Assembly (NCBI GenBank): GCA_028583685.1
Contig: JAMXIF010000002.1
Span: forward strand, 61,925,178-61,989,177
DNA from: Petaurus breviceps papuanus
Taxonomy: Eukaryota; Chordata; Mammalia; Diprotodontia; Petauridae
DNA: 64,000 bases
Reading direction: 5' to 3'
Below, piece after piece: positions 35,432-45,167 of this stretch. A model generated the notes under the pieces. That model was given only the letters and a program-made list of their open reading frames with translations, was not told where the DNA came from and did no database searches. The first letter of the stretch is position 1. Each line of letters starts with the position of its first letter. The translations under genes were made by a program, and so were the position numbers.

Positions 35432-36061
35432 ATTGGAAGGGAAGGCTTCATGGGAATGGGATAGAGGGGCTTGAAATGGAATATTTGCCTCCCCCGTGTA
35501 CCCTCCTCTATTCTTCTGGTTTTTTCCTAGTTCCCTCCTTTTTTTTTCTCCTTTCCTTCACCTGTCCTTTTTTTTTTTTAATTCTTTCTTCCTATCCTCC
35601 TCCACAAAATGATGAATGAGTAGAGGTGAGGGAGATGGTAACATGTATGGTTGGAGAGGAGAGCCATTGTATTTTTTTTCCCACTAGCTTGAGCCCTTCC
35701 CATCCCTCCAGGTCTATAAAATTGGAGTAGCTGCAACTCATTCACACGATATAGTAATCTCCATGCCCTGGCCTCCATTCCCAGCTTTTAGTGAAATGGT
35801 TTGGAAGGGCCAAAGCAGTGCATGTGTTGGTGCCTGGATGTAAATCAGTGGTAGTTGGACTGAGCACTGCATTTCTGAGTAGGGCACTTCTTGTTAAAAT
35901 TCCATTCTGCTGTGATGGGCAGGTGCAGACAAATGGCATGGTGGGATTGCCACTATTCAGCCAAAGTTCCCAATGCAGATGATGAAGTCAGGGAAATAAG
36001 ATTTTTCAAAGGTCCAGGGCTCTTCAAAAATCCAATTTACAGCTGTTTTTAAAGTAGGAAT
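35432..36061. other. unassigned DNA
   Basis: Pyrimidine-rich 35480-35600, otherwise no repeat or gene that I can support. Confidence 0.4.
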
Positions 36062-36255
36062 CAGAAAATAATAATTCATGTTTACATAGCACTTTGGGAT
36101 TTGCAAATCTCTAACCCTCTTTATAATAATTTTATGAGGTAAGAAGTATTAGTATGAAAAAAATTTATAGTTGAAGAAATTGAGGCTCAGAGAATTGAAG
36201 TGATTTGCCTAAAGTTACATAGGAAAGCAAATCAAGGGTTTCCTAACTGTCTAGT
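36062..36255 (-). mobile_element. CORE-SINE (MIR-like), antisense
   Basis: 'tacatagcactttgggattt', 'aattttatgaggtaagaag', 'gaagaaattgaggctcag', 'agtgatttgcctaaag': antisense core and promoter part. Confidence 0.75.
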
Positions 36256-36274
36256 GAACTCTCCTTTACATCCC

Positions 36275-37125
36275 ATTAGTTCTCAATGGTGAACTTTCTC
36301 AGTGACTGAGATAAAAGCATAGATATGAAATTTCCCAACTGACATTAAATTGGGAGAGACACCTAATGCACTGAATAATGAAATGGAAATTCCAAAGGAT
36401 GTTGACAGGCTGAAATGATAGGCTGAAGCTATCAAAATAGCATTTAACAGGGATAAATTTAAAGTTCTGGAGTTGGGTTCCAACAAAAATCAATTATACA
36501 AGTATGGGGAAATGAAGATAGAAAGTATGGGGGTTTTAGAGGACAACAAGCACAATGTATTAACAGTGTAACATGGCACATCAAAAAGAAAAGCTAGTGT
36601 GTCATTATATTACAGTATTAAAAATACAGTGTCCAGATCAAGATAGGTGATAGTTCCATTGTATTCTGCCCTGGACATTGAATATCTGCGGTAGTATTTC
36701 TATTTCTGGGCCCCAGATCTTAGAAGGGACCTTGTTAATTTGGAAAGCATCTAGAAGAATCCAAAAACTTTGAATACAAGAATCAATTGAAACAGCACAA
36801 GATGAGCTTAAGAGAAAAGGAGATTTGGAAGATTGTTGTTTTTTAAATATTTGAAGGATTTCCAAGTAGGATTATTTTACTAGGATCTAGAAGGAAAAAT
36901 TAGGACCAAAGGTTAGAAATGCCAGAGAGGCACATTTCAGTGCAAAGTTTGGAGGAAAAATTATAGTAATGAAAGCTATCCAAAAGTGGAATGGGTTGCT
37001 TCAGGAAGTGCTGATTTCCCTGTCACTGAAGGTCATCAGTCAGAGGCTGGATGAAAGTTTGTTAAGAATGTCATAGATGAGGTTAGTAATTTGAGCAAAG
37101 GGGGGGGAGTTAATGGCCACTGAAA
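36275..37125 (+). mobile_element. CR1/L3 LINE ORF2 3' part, sense
   Basis: 'tttaacagggataaatttaa', 'aaagttctggagttggg', 'attctgccctggacattg', 'gaaatgccagagaggcac', 'aaaagtggaatgggttgc', 'cagaggctggatgaaag'. Nothing open remains. The part 36852-36952 has a close inverted copy at 38761-38859. Confidence 0.75.
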
Positions 37126-37724
37126 GCTTTTCAATTTCTTCAATTCTGTGATTTAATCACATTCCCCTATGAAGACACTGCACTGTATCACTCACTGTTC
37201 CTATGGGTCCTAAGCAACAAGCAGTCAGGAGCCAGGGATAAATGTGGCAGGATTGATCATGGACTCATTGGCTGAGCTAACAGAGCAGGTAGAACACAGA
37301 GTCCTGGAAAGCAGTACAGGTTAAAATCAATTTGCAGAACCCAAAGGACAGTTCCTGGATATTGTCAGTGCCAGGGTCAATAGTATTAGAAGCACAGAGA
37401 AACAACTAGGCTATACTTACAAGTTCAGAAGTCTCAGATCATGATCAGCAGAAGACATTTTGGGAGGCAGCAAAGGGGAAGACAAAAATGGGGATGGGAC
37501 AAGGCAGTGATGAATCTGTGTATTACGGGCATGTCAGAAGTTAGGTGACAGCTAACTGAGCTCTTTCAGTGACCTTGTCAAGTTGATTGGATAAGATATG
37601 TATTATCTTCACCTCTCTTTTAAGGGGAGCTGTGTCTTGACTGATTATGAAACATCATTTCCTGGCAGAGGGCAGAGGATGACAAGAGACCTGTTCTTGG
37701 CAAAAGACCTCCTTCTGTCAGAAT
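37126..37724. other. unassigned DNA
   Basis: No gene or assigned repeat. Confidence 0.4.
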
Positions 37725-37885
37725 ACTTTCCCTCCATGGCTCTACCCATTGAAATTTTATACATCCTCCAATGTCCTGTCAGATGCCACACCCTTCATGA
37801 ATTCTCCTTTATTCTTGACCCTCCCTGCCTTGCCTTCACTTGCCCCAACCCAATATCTCCCTTCTTTGAACTTACATGTGGTACA
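37725..37885 (+). mobile_element. L2 LINE, sense, part 1
   Basis: 'ccaatgtcctgtcagatgc', 'ttcatgaattctcctttatt' as in L2 upstream of the 3' end. Interrupted by a MIR at 37890 and resuming at 38095. Confidence 0.6.
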
Positions 37886-37889
37886 ATGA

Positions 37890-38060
37890 AAATAATTTAA
37901 GATTTTAAGTCAGAGGACCTAGATTCAAGTCCCAGCTTGGCTGCTTGTGTATGTATGTAACCTTGTGTGAATCACTTGATCTCTCATGGATCTATTTTAT
38001 ACCTTTGTAACATAAGGAAGTTTTACTCTCTAATCTATGCACGACTTTCCAGTTTTAAAT
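37890..38060 (+). mobile_element. MIR SINE, sense
   Basis: 'aagtcagaggacctagattc', 'aagtcccagcttggctgc', 'gtgaatcacttgatctctc'. Confidence 0.75.
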
Positions 38061-38094
38061 CTACGAACTATAAAAGAAACACTTTGCCTATCAT

Positions 38095-38225
38095 ACATAT
38101 CCTGTCTTGTATTTTAATTACTTGTAAAGATATCTTACCTCTCCTGTAGGACTGCAATGAGCTCTCCTGAGGGCAGAAATTCATCCTGTATTCTAACAGA
38201 TCTTAGAAAAATGTTGAATGGATGA
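38095..38225 (+). mobile_element. L2 LINE 3' end, sense, part 2
   Basis: 'ctgcaatgagctctcctgag', 'ggcagaaattcatcctg', 'atgttgaatggatgagtg': L2 terminus. Confidence 0.6.
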
Positions 38226-38519
38226 GTGAGACATACTTTATTTCTATACAATATGCAGCCATCCTATTGTTATTAAAATAAAAAGTCCCAGTTTTTGAAA
38301 AATCCAAATGGGCCTGGAAGAAAGGTAGGTGCAGGAGCTAGGAAAGGAGATAGTTCATATCCTACCAATAGTATTCCTTCAATCAGAGCATGAATGCATT
38401 TTATGTGCTTGTGTGAAGATAATGAGTACTTCATTCATTGGGCTGGCAGAACTGAGAACTACTCTAAAAACTCAAATGAACAAGGCAGTTCATAGTGAGC
38501 ATTAAAGTAAGACAAACTG

Positions 38520-38715
38520 TTCCATCCACATGATTCTTTGTTATGTATATGTTTTAGATGATTTCACATGTATGATTAATATCACATTGCTTGCCTTTCC
38601 AATTGATGGGGGAGGGACTGGAGGGAGAGAGGATTTGGAACTCAAAATTTTAAGAAAAGTCAAAAGTAAATAATACATTTTTTAAAAAGGTAAAAAATGT
38701 ACAAAAATAATTCTG
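38520..38715 (+). mobile_element. L1 LINE 3' UTR end, sense
   Basis: 'gaggatttggaactcaaaat' then 'tttaagaaaagtcaaaagt' aligns by eye with the L1 3' end at 20930-21060. Confidence 0.65.
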
Positions 38716-38760
38716 TTATGTTATGAGATTGGATAAGATGACTTCTTGAGAAGTTTACTC

Positions 38761-38859
38761 CCAACTTTGCACTGAAATGTGCCTCTCTGGCATTTCTAAC
38801 ATTTGGTCCTAGTTTTTCCTTCTAGATCCTAGCAGAATAATCCTACTTGGAAATCCTTC
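38761..38859 (-). repeat. inverted duplicate of a CR1/L3 segment
   Basis: The reverse complement of this ~99-bp block matches 36852-36952 with about four substitutions and one 1-base gap, and similarity ends sharply at both sides. Far closer than two independent old CR1/L3 copies should be. Confidence 0.8.
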
Positions 38860-39289
38860 AGTTACATTGAATGTATCAATGTCATGCTCAGACATCATGA
38901 TGCTGTCTGTCCCTTTTGCTTCCCCCTCCTTTTAAAGATTTCTTTACATCATCTCAAATTCCCAGCATGAACTCATCCACTTTTCCTATAAGGATACTAA
39001 TGCATATAATATAAAACCCTAGATTGGAAAAGTTAAAAAAAAAGTGGAATCTTCAGTCACAATTAACAGTGACTTTCTGTCCTGTGTCTATGAAGCACAT
39101 GGAAGGGGTGGGAAAGACAGTCCTTGTTCTCACAAATTTAAATTAATTCTAATGAATTTAATAGGCTAAACAACAAAATAACTGTGTTAAGAGAAACAGA
39201 GGTAAGGAAAATATAATATGATCCCTGCCTTAATGAAGTTTAGAATCTGGTAAGGAACTGGCAATAAAGTAGGAAATGAATAAACTAAC

Positions 39290-39321
39290 AAGAAGATATT
39301 TATTAAGCTTTACTATTATTC
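39290..39321 (-). mobile_element. L2 LINE 3' tip, antisense
   Basis: 'gatatttattaagcttta' then Mar1; the L2 resumes at 39575. Confidence 0.6.
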
Positions 39322-39572
39322 AGTAATTTTTTTCAGTTTTAGCCTATTCTCTGTGACCTTATTTGGGGTTTTCTTGGCAAAGATGCTGGATTGGTCCGCT
39401 GTTTCCTTCTCCAGATAATTTTTCTTTTCCAGATTTTACAAATGAGGAGACTGAGATATTTAGGGTTAAGTAACTTGACTAGATTCATACAGCTAATAAG
39501 TATTTGAGGCCAGATTTGAAGTTAAAAGGATGAGACTTCCTGACTCCAGACCCACTGGCCCTATTTATTAAA
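39322..39572 (-). mobile_element. Mar1-type SINE, antisense, nested in L2
   Basis: RTE-like tail first ('ctctgtgaccttatttgggg', 'ttttcttggcaaagatgctg'), then 'gttaagtaacttgac' and 'cttcctgactccagacc'. Nearly full length. Confidence 0.85.
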
Positions 39573-39574
39573 CT

Positions 39575-39685
39575 ACCAAGCTTAATAAATGTGGCAAGCA
39601 CCGTGCTAGGTAATGGAGATACAAATACCAAAGAGATACAATCCCTACCCTCAAGGAGCATATATTCTAAAAAGAGAGGCAGCAT
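39575..39685 (-). mobile_element. L2 LINE, antisense, continuation
   Basis: 'ggcaagcaccgtgctaggta', 'ctaccctcaaggagcatata'. Confidence 0.7.
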
Positions 39686-40017
39686 GTGTAGGGGAGTGAT
39701 GGCCAGGAAATGGAATTTTGGTTTGGGGAGTCATGAGGATTGTGAATGAAGCCATAGGGTGGTAGATTGTAATGCCATTTCCAAAAGTGACAAGATAGTT
39801 GACTTGATTACTGCTACAAGAGCAAGAGATGGAAGAGTGGGGACAGATGAATGTGCATGGTATGCATATGGTAGCAGAACATATATAGCAAGATGTCCAA
39901 AGTGTATGGCTGTGAATGGGATATGGAGGGCCAGGTAGATATGTTGGGTTAGTGAGTATGCACTCAATTGAACTCTAGGGTAGAGTTTCAAAGATGAATG
40001 ACTTGACTTCTCCAGGA

Positions 40018-40020
<3 letters not shown>
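39686..40020. other. unassigned DNA, likely internal antisense L2
   Basis: G/A-rich text of antisense L2 type but no secure match. Flows into the TG microsatellite. Confidence 0.35.

Positions 40021-40074
<54 letters not shown>
40021..40074. repeat. (TG)n microsatellite
   Basis: About 27 uninterrupted TG units. The antisense reading produces spurious His-Thr runs. Confidence 0.95.
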
Positions 40075-40082
<8 letters not shown>

Positions 40083-40477
40083 GGGGGGCAGAGGAAACAT
40101 GATCTCCAGAAGTCTTGTCTGGAGCATGGGGCTCCAGATGGGGAAATGTGGGGCATTGGGAGGAGAGATGGCAAGATGCCTGGGATGAATGAGATGGGAT
40201 GTAGGGAGATACAACATCCATATATGGAACAATTAGTAAAGAAGTGCAAAGCAGCATATTTCACTAGATTGTGTGGAACTCGTGAAACAGCTATAATAAA
40301 TTAAAGGAGGGAAACTGTTACTGGGGTAGGACTAGTGAAAAGGAGGATTTTAAGCTTAGTTTTAAGGAGCAGTGTTGCCTGGAGATTGGATAAGATGGCT
40401 TCTTGAGATCCTTTTCATATGGAGGAGCCATTATCCTAATTAACCTTAGGGTATAGATAAGAATGGAATGGTACTTT

Positions 40478-40551
40478 GATATGTAGTACAGTGGAAAGAT
40501 GCTAGATGGGGAACTTTCAGACATGGCTCTGCCATCCATGAGCTGTGTGAC
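40478..40551 (+). mobile_element. MIR SINE, sense, left part
   Basis: 'gtagtacagtggaaagatgc', 'catgagctgtgtgac', stopping at the solo LTR; continues at 41124. Confidence 0.75.
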
Positions 40552-41123
40552 TGTAGCACCAATGCAATATTCATAGCACCCACAATCACGATAGACTGTG
40601 ACTATAACTATTGCATGATGTTTGATCGCAAAATACACTAAACTCTCCAAATAGAGGACAGAACTGAAGCATTTCTTTAGGCACCAGAAAACCCAATCCC
40701 AAAGCTGATTCCATTATAGTACCAAAGACATTAAGAAGCCATAATAACACTGAGAGCCACAACATCCTTCAGCTTTCCCACAAACCAATACAAGATCAAT
40801 ATTTATTCACAAACCTCTCTAGCTCCTTGCCTCAGCCTCCTCTCTCTCCCACCATTTGGCTAGCTCTGACCAGCTTCCTGTGGGCTCTGCTTCCCTTCAG
40901 CAAACTCCTCCCACTACAGGGACAGAGTTTATCTTCACAGCAGGGAAGCTTCCTGTGGGCTCTGCTGCACCCTTTAGCAAACTCCCTCTGTCACAGGCTC
41001 CATGTGAATTACATTCAGCCTATTAGGGGGCAGAGTTTACTTTCAAAGCAGGAGAGGTCTTCAAACTCCTCCCTAGGTCTATTAAGGGGCAGGGAAGATC
41101 TTCAAATTCCCATTCTCATTACA
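40552..41123 (-). mobile_element. solo LTR of an endogenous retrovirus, nested in MIR
   Basis: 572 bp, TGTAGCACC...CTCATTACA, bounded by the 5-bp duplication GTGAC (40547-40551, 41124-41128). The MIR reads through once the element is left out, which fixes the ends. A tandem ~75-bp duplication starts at about 40874 and 40949 ('cttcctgtgggctctgc' in both). Read on the minus strand, its start (TGTAATGAGAATGGG) resembles that of the 1,147-bp LTR at 7442-8588, suggesting related families in the same orientation. No internal viral region. Confidence 0.8.
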
Positions 41124-41128
41124 GTGAC

Positions 41129-41215
41129 CTTAGGTAACTGAATCTCAGAAGGCTCCTCTATAAAATAAAAGGTTTGCTAGAGATCATCTCTAAAGTACCT
41201 TCCTGATCAAACAGT
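41129..41215 (+). mobile_element. MIR SINE, sense, right part
   Basis: 'cttaggtaactgaatctcag', 'ctctataaaataaaagg', 'agagatcatctctaaagtac': direct continuation of 40551. Confidence 0.75.
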
Positions 41216-41714
41216 TAATGATAAGACCTATAATAAAACATACAAGCATCATTTTAAGCCTGGGTAGTCTGGCTCTTTTTATCAGGACATTTTTAGGTGA
41301 TCTCTCTTCACTGTCATAAGCTCTTGATAGGAAAAAAAAAAACCACCTAAGTCTGCTGATAAATAATAGTGGTAAATATGCTATATAGGTCCCTCAAAGT
41401 CACCTTCCTGTGTTCTATTTCTGTGCCCATCAATGTTCTCTCTAGAGCTCATTTTACTGCTGTATCCCCCAAAGCAAGCCTCCAGAGAAGGTTTACTAAG
41501 TAACACTGTTCCTGATGCGTAAATACCTGGATGGCATCATGTTTGAAACATCGAAGTATGATATCTGTGGTTGTTGTCTTTCATCTTGGTTTCCTCACAT
41601 AGGCCTACAACTTCAGGAAGTCCCCCCCACTATAATGCAACCTAATGAAGCACATCTATGTGTGTTAGTAGAAACAACCCTAGACTTAGCTAGAGTCAGT
41701 CTACTTTCCTAACA
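41216..41714. other. unassigned DNA
   Basis: No gene or repeat assigned. Confidence 0.4.
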
Positions 41715-41955
41715 GATGAATTTTTTATTCAGTAACATTTCAAAATTTTCAAAGCACTCTACATGTATTATTTTACTTGATCTGCACAACTCATATATAG
41801 ACAGCAGAAGTATTATCGTCACCATCTTACATAGAAGTAAAACAGAATCTCACTCCTGTTTCCCACAGCTTGCCAGAATTCACAAAATTAGCTCAAGAAT
41901 TTAACACTTGGCCCTCTGAATCTAATTCCAATGTTCTTTCCATCAAACTATGGTG
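41715..41955 (-). mobile_element. MIR/CORE-SINE, antisense
   Basis: 'ttcaaagcactctacatgta', 'cttacatagaagtaaaac', 'ttccatcaaactatggtg'. Diverged. Confidence 0.6.
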
Positions 41956-42060
41956 TCTTCCTGAAGACCAAGATTCAAGTTCTGGTTTCACAATTGGTTA
42001 GCTATTGCTTTGAGTAAATCATTTAAATTCTTTGAACCTCAGTTTCTTTATCCATGTGGC
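41956..42060 (+). mobile_element. MIR SINE, sense
   Basis: 'gattcaagttctggtttcac', 'gagtaaatcatttaaattc', 'aacctcagtttctttatcc'. Confidence 0.65.
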
Positions 42061-42069
42061 ACATAAATA

Positions 42070-42420
42070 AAATAGAAAACTAGAATTGGAGTCAGGAAAA
42101 CCTGAGTTTATTATTTCTTTTGAAGGGGGAAGGCAGGACAACTGGCATTCATTGACTTGCCCAAGATCACACGGTTAGTAAGTGTTAAGTGTCTGAGGCC
42201 AGATTTGAGCTCAGATCCTCCTGACTCCACAGCTGGTGCTCTATTCACTGTGCCACCTAGCTGCCCTAAAGACTTGAGTTTAAATGACCTTAGATACTGA
42301 TAAGCTGTGCAGTCCTGGGAAAATCACTTAACCTCTCTGCTTTAGTTCCCTCTTCTGCCAAATGGGAATAATAGTACTTGTACTATTTCATAGGGTTATG
42401 AAGATCAAATGAGAAATTAT
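42070..42420 (+). mobile_element. CORE-SINE, sense, split by a short SINE
   Basis: 'tagaattggagtcaggaaaa' before and 'gaaaatcacttaacctctc', 'gccaaatgggaataatag', 'tcatagggttatgaagatc' after the nested SINE at 42111-42267. Confidence 0.75.
42111..42267 (-). mobile_element. short SINE nested in CORE-SINE, antisense
   Basis: T-rich tail, 'cattgacttgcccaagatc', head complement 'gtgccacctagctgccc'. Target duplication around TGAGTTTA (42103-42110, 42275-42282). Confidence 0.85.
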
Positions 42421-42489
42421 GTATATAATTTAATTATAAATTATAATTAAATATAATTTATATAATATAAACCATGCGTTATCATGTGT

Positions 42490-42720
42490 CAGTCTACTCA
42501 TTCATTCAACACTCAGGTAACATTTATTAAGTGCCTATTGCTTAAAAAGTACTAGTCCAGTCAAAGTTTATGCAAGGTCCCTGTCCTCATAGGGTGAACC
42601 ATGGATAAGGCACAGGTAATGATATAGTATTGCCCAATGGATGGGAGGCATAAAAGTGCTATGGGGGAGGGGGAAAGTCAGATGATGAAGTGATTTATTA
42701 TCAAATGCAATTGAGGGGTA
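42490..42720 (-). mobile_element. L2 LINE 3' end, antisense
   Basis: 'aacatttattaagtgcctat', 'aaggtccctgtcctcatagg'. Confidence 0.7.
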
Positions 42721-42810
42721 TAATTTTTTTTCCATGGAAGAGCTACCATTTTCTCTGGGCTTAAAGAGGGTGTATTTTCTTCATGGAAGAAGTATCATCT
42801 AAAGAAATTA

Positions 42811-42863
42811 ATGTGTGTGTGTGTGTGAGAGAGAGAGACAGAGAGAGAGAGAGAGGGATAAGA
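42811..42863. repeat. (TG)n(GA)n compound microsatellite
   Basis: TGTG run passing into GAGA with CAGA interruptions. Confidence 0.9.
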
Positions 42864-43039
42864 GAGACAGAGAGAGAACAATTTCAGTTGAATGGTAAAA
42901 TGGCAGATTGCAAGGGACTGAAGAACATATGGGATAATAGTTAGTTGAGTAGATAGGCAAAGGAGACAAAGGGAAGGCTTTAAAAATATTTTAGGTTTGT
43001 GGAGACCTGAGTATGTCTGTAGGAAGATGAGAAAGATGA

Positions 43040-43165
43040 ATGAAAACTCAATTATTACATACTTAAGATGTCTATCTTGTGCTATGCTGAGAGCTAGGGA
43101 GGCAAATAGGAAAATCAAGATAATCTTTAGTCTTAAGGGGCTCTTGCTCTAACTGGAGGAAATAG
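43040..43165 (-). mobile_element. L2 LINE 3' end, antisense
   Basis: 'tattacatacttaagatgtc', 'ctatgctgagagctaggg', 'tagtcttaaggggctcttg'. Diverged copy. Confidence 0.55.
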
Positions 43166-43189
43166 CACTTACCAGAGGGTTCAATTGCA

Positions 43190-43385
43190 TGCTGGATGGA
43201 GAGACCTAAAAGTCCTTAAGGTGCAGCAACAGGGCAAGTGTCAAGGCCCAGAGGTCATTAAGATGTATATACAGGCTAGAGGGCAGTGCTTGAGAGTCTG
43301 TGGAATGCAATGGCAGGGCAGATGGTAAAGCCTAAAAGATCTTAGGATGCATTTGCAGGGTAAATGGCACAGTCTGGTTGTCTTA
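43190..43385. repeat. ~45-bp degenerate minisatellite
   Basis: Four or so units built on 'cc[ta]aaagtccttaagg', 'tgca...acagggcaag' and variants ('ccagaggtcattaagatg', 'ctaaaagatcttaggatg'; each with 'agggcagatgg'-like end). Ends about 250 bp before the first recognised AGBL1 exon. Confidence 0.65.
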
Positions 43386-43631
43386 CTTCGTATCCCAGTT
43401 ATGTGAGTAACTAAGTTGTCATTCCTGCCTGGACACCCTAGATGGCATCTGGCTAAACAAGGGGATAGGGTATTGGGTGAAGTAGTTGAAGATGAATGAC
43501 AAAGGGTATTACTACTGTAACAAGGTCATCAAAGAACAGGTAGAAGGAATGGAACCAACTGTTATTACTCAGAGGCTTGTAAATCACAAGTCCCACCTCC
43601 TCAAATATGATTTCCTCTGTTCGGATTTCAG

Positions 43632-43695
43632 AGCTCTTCTGATAAAGAATCAATTCTGAACATCCTCCAGGTTCTCACTGAGCTGCTTTCTGTTG
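43632..43695 (+). CDS. AGBL1: AGBL1 exon (N-terminal, codes SSSDKES...LLSV)
   Basis: A 64-bp exon bounded by a pyrimidine-rich acceptor ending ATTTCAG and a consensus donor GTTG|GTAAGT. Translated in phase 0 it gives 21 codons starting SSSDKESILNILQVL and ending ELLSV, plus the first base (G) of a split Gly codon. This matches, as I recall it, the human AGBL1 text SSSDKESIL..ILKVL and ELLSV-like GDLLSV just before GTDRR. AGBL1 (CCP4) is a cytosolic zinc carboxypeptidase of the family that trims polyglutamate from tubulin; this part is the armadillo-like N-terminal region, not the catalytic domain. In the family about 17 residues precede it, from the initiator Met; that exon was not found in the 43.6 kb upstream. 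The joining phase with 49076 is correct. Confidence 0.88.
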
Positions 43696-44699
43696 GTAAG
43701 TATCTGCATTCCCTTATTTACTTCTCTCAGGTGAAGGTAATGGGAATGAGAACCTGGTACACCTAAAAATGTGTGTACCTTTGGGTATCTTCTCTGAGGG
43801 GCCATTGTGACTGAACAAGTCCTGCCAACATCTTGTTAAAAAGACTCTTAATGAAATGTTCATTTCTGTTTCTCATTCATTCAACCCCTATTGATCTGGT
43901 ACCAGAGCCGATGTTCATTTAGTTCATCCTTTCCTAGATATGACTTAATTTGTTGGTGGCATCTTCTGAGACATACTGTGTTCTTCTTACTCCAAACTTG
44001 CCTCTGAAACACTTTCCAGATACTGAAAAAAGTTGAAAAGTAAAAGTGAAAATGTAAAGCTGCTGAAAAAATGGAAAGTAATGAAAAAGTCAATAAAAAA
44101 TTAAGGGACTGTTGTTTTTTCATGCTGCTTGATTATTAGTAGCATAGTGGGAAGGGCAACCTAGAGGTCTTTCAGTACCACTGAGGACAAACCTTTTCTG
44201 CCCACCTCCCCCACCAAAATAACAATAGTTTTAATGCACAGCTTGAATGTTACAGTGGACTCCTGCTTAGTAAAGAAAAAACTGAACTACTCACTCCTAG
44301 ATACAGTAGGAGGTGCCTTGGGAGGCAGATTAGGTCTATGGGTAGAGAGACTACAATACAGCTGAATCAGTTGGGGCTGTTTCTGGGTCTCTAATTAACC
44401 TTTCTATTGCATTAATATCCTCCCTCTACTCCTCTGCATTCCTAATGTGTGCCAATTGACTTACTGTAGAATCTGAATACCACCATTCCAGTTCTTGGCA
44501 GTTCTTTTACATATATGAAATGTTGGCACTTGGAGAAAATAGCTTTTTTTTTTTTAAATGTATAGCTGGGCACAGAAGTGTGGTCGTGCCACCGAGGTCT
44601 TGGAGGAATGGCAGTTGAACAAAACTTTGTGTCAGCAACCTCCATAACACAGACACTTGACTTACCCTCCATAAGAGGTAAACTCCAGGAGATCTCCTG
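43696..44699. other. AGBL1 intron, 5' part, unassigned
   Basis: Intronic sequence without recognised repeats. The minus-strand 111-codon frame at 44442-44777 is not similar to anything I know. Confidence 0.45.
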
Positions 44700-45115
44700 G
44701 ATCCAATGAAAAGTTCTTTGGCTTTTAAAACCCATTATCGCCTGACCTTTTTCTACCTTTCTTGACTTCTTATACATTATTTCCTTCTATATATTCTATA
44801 ATCCAGCCATATTGACCTCCTTACTGTTCTTTGCACACAGCTCCATCTCCTGTGTGCATTTTGATTGGCTGCTGTTCATGCCTGAAATTCTCTTCTTTAT
44901 TACCTGCCAGTTTCCTTATGATCTCATCTGAAGTCCTACATTCTTCAAGAAGCCTTTGACAGTCGTGTTCTATCTTAGTGCCTTCTCTCTGAGATTATCT
45001 CTAGTTTATGCTGTCTATATCTTGTTTGTATGTAGTTGTTTGTTTTTTTATATTTTCTTCCACTTTTAGTGTGGTGTAGGGTGCATAGTAGGTACTTAAT
45101 AAATACTTGTTGATT
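44700..45115 (+). mobile_element. L2 LINE 3' region, sense
   Basis: 'cttcaagaagcctttgacag', 'tctctgagattatctctag', 'gtaggtacttaataaatact', 'tgttgattgtttggc'. In tandem with a second sense L2 that starts right after it. Confidence 0.8.
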
Positions 45116-45167
45116 GTTTGGCATTTAGAATTGTTCATATTTTGGCCCCTTCTTATCTGTCTAATCT
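45116..45167 (+). mobile_element. L2 LINE, sense, 5' piece of second copy
   Basis: 'ttcatattttggccccttc' and 'ttatctgtctaatct', cut by the HAL1 insertion and continued at 48004. Confidence 0.7.
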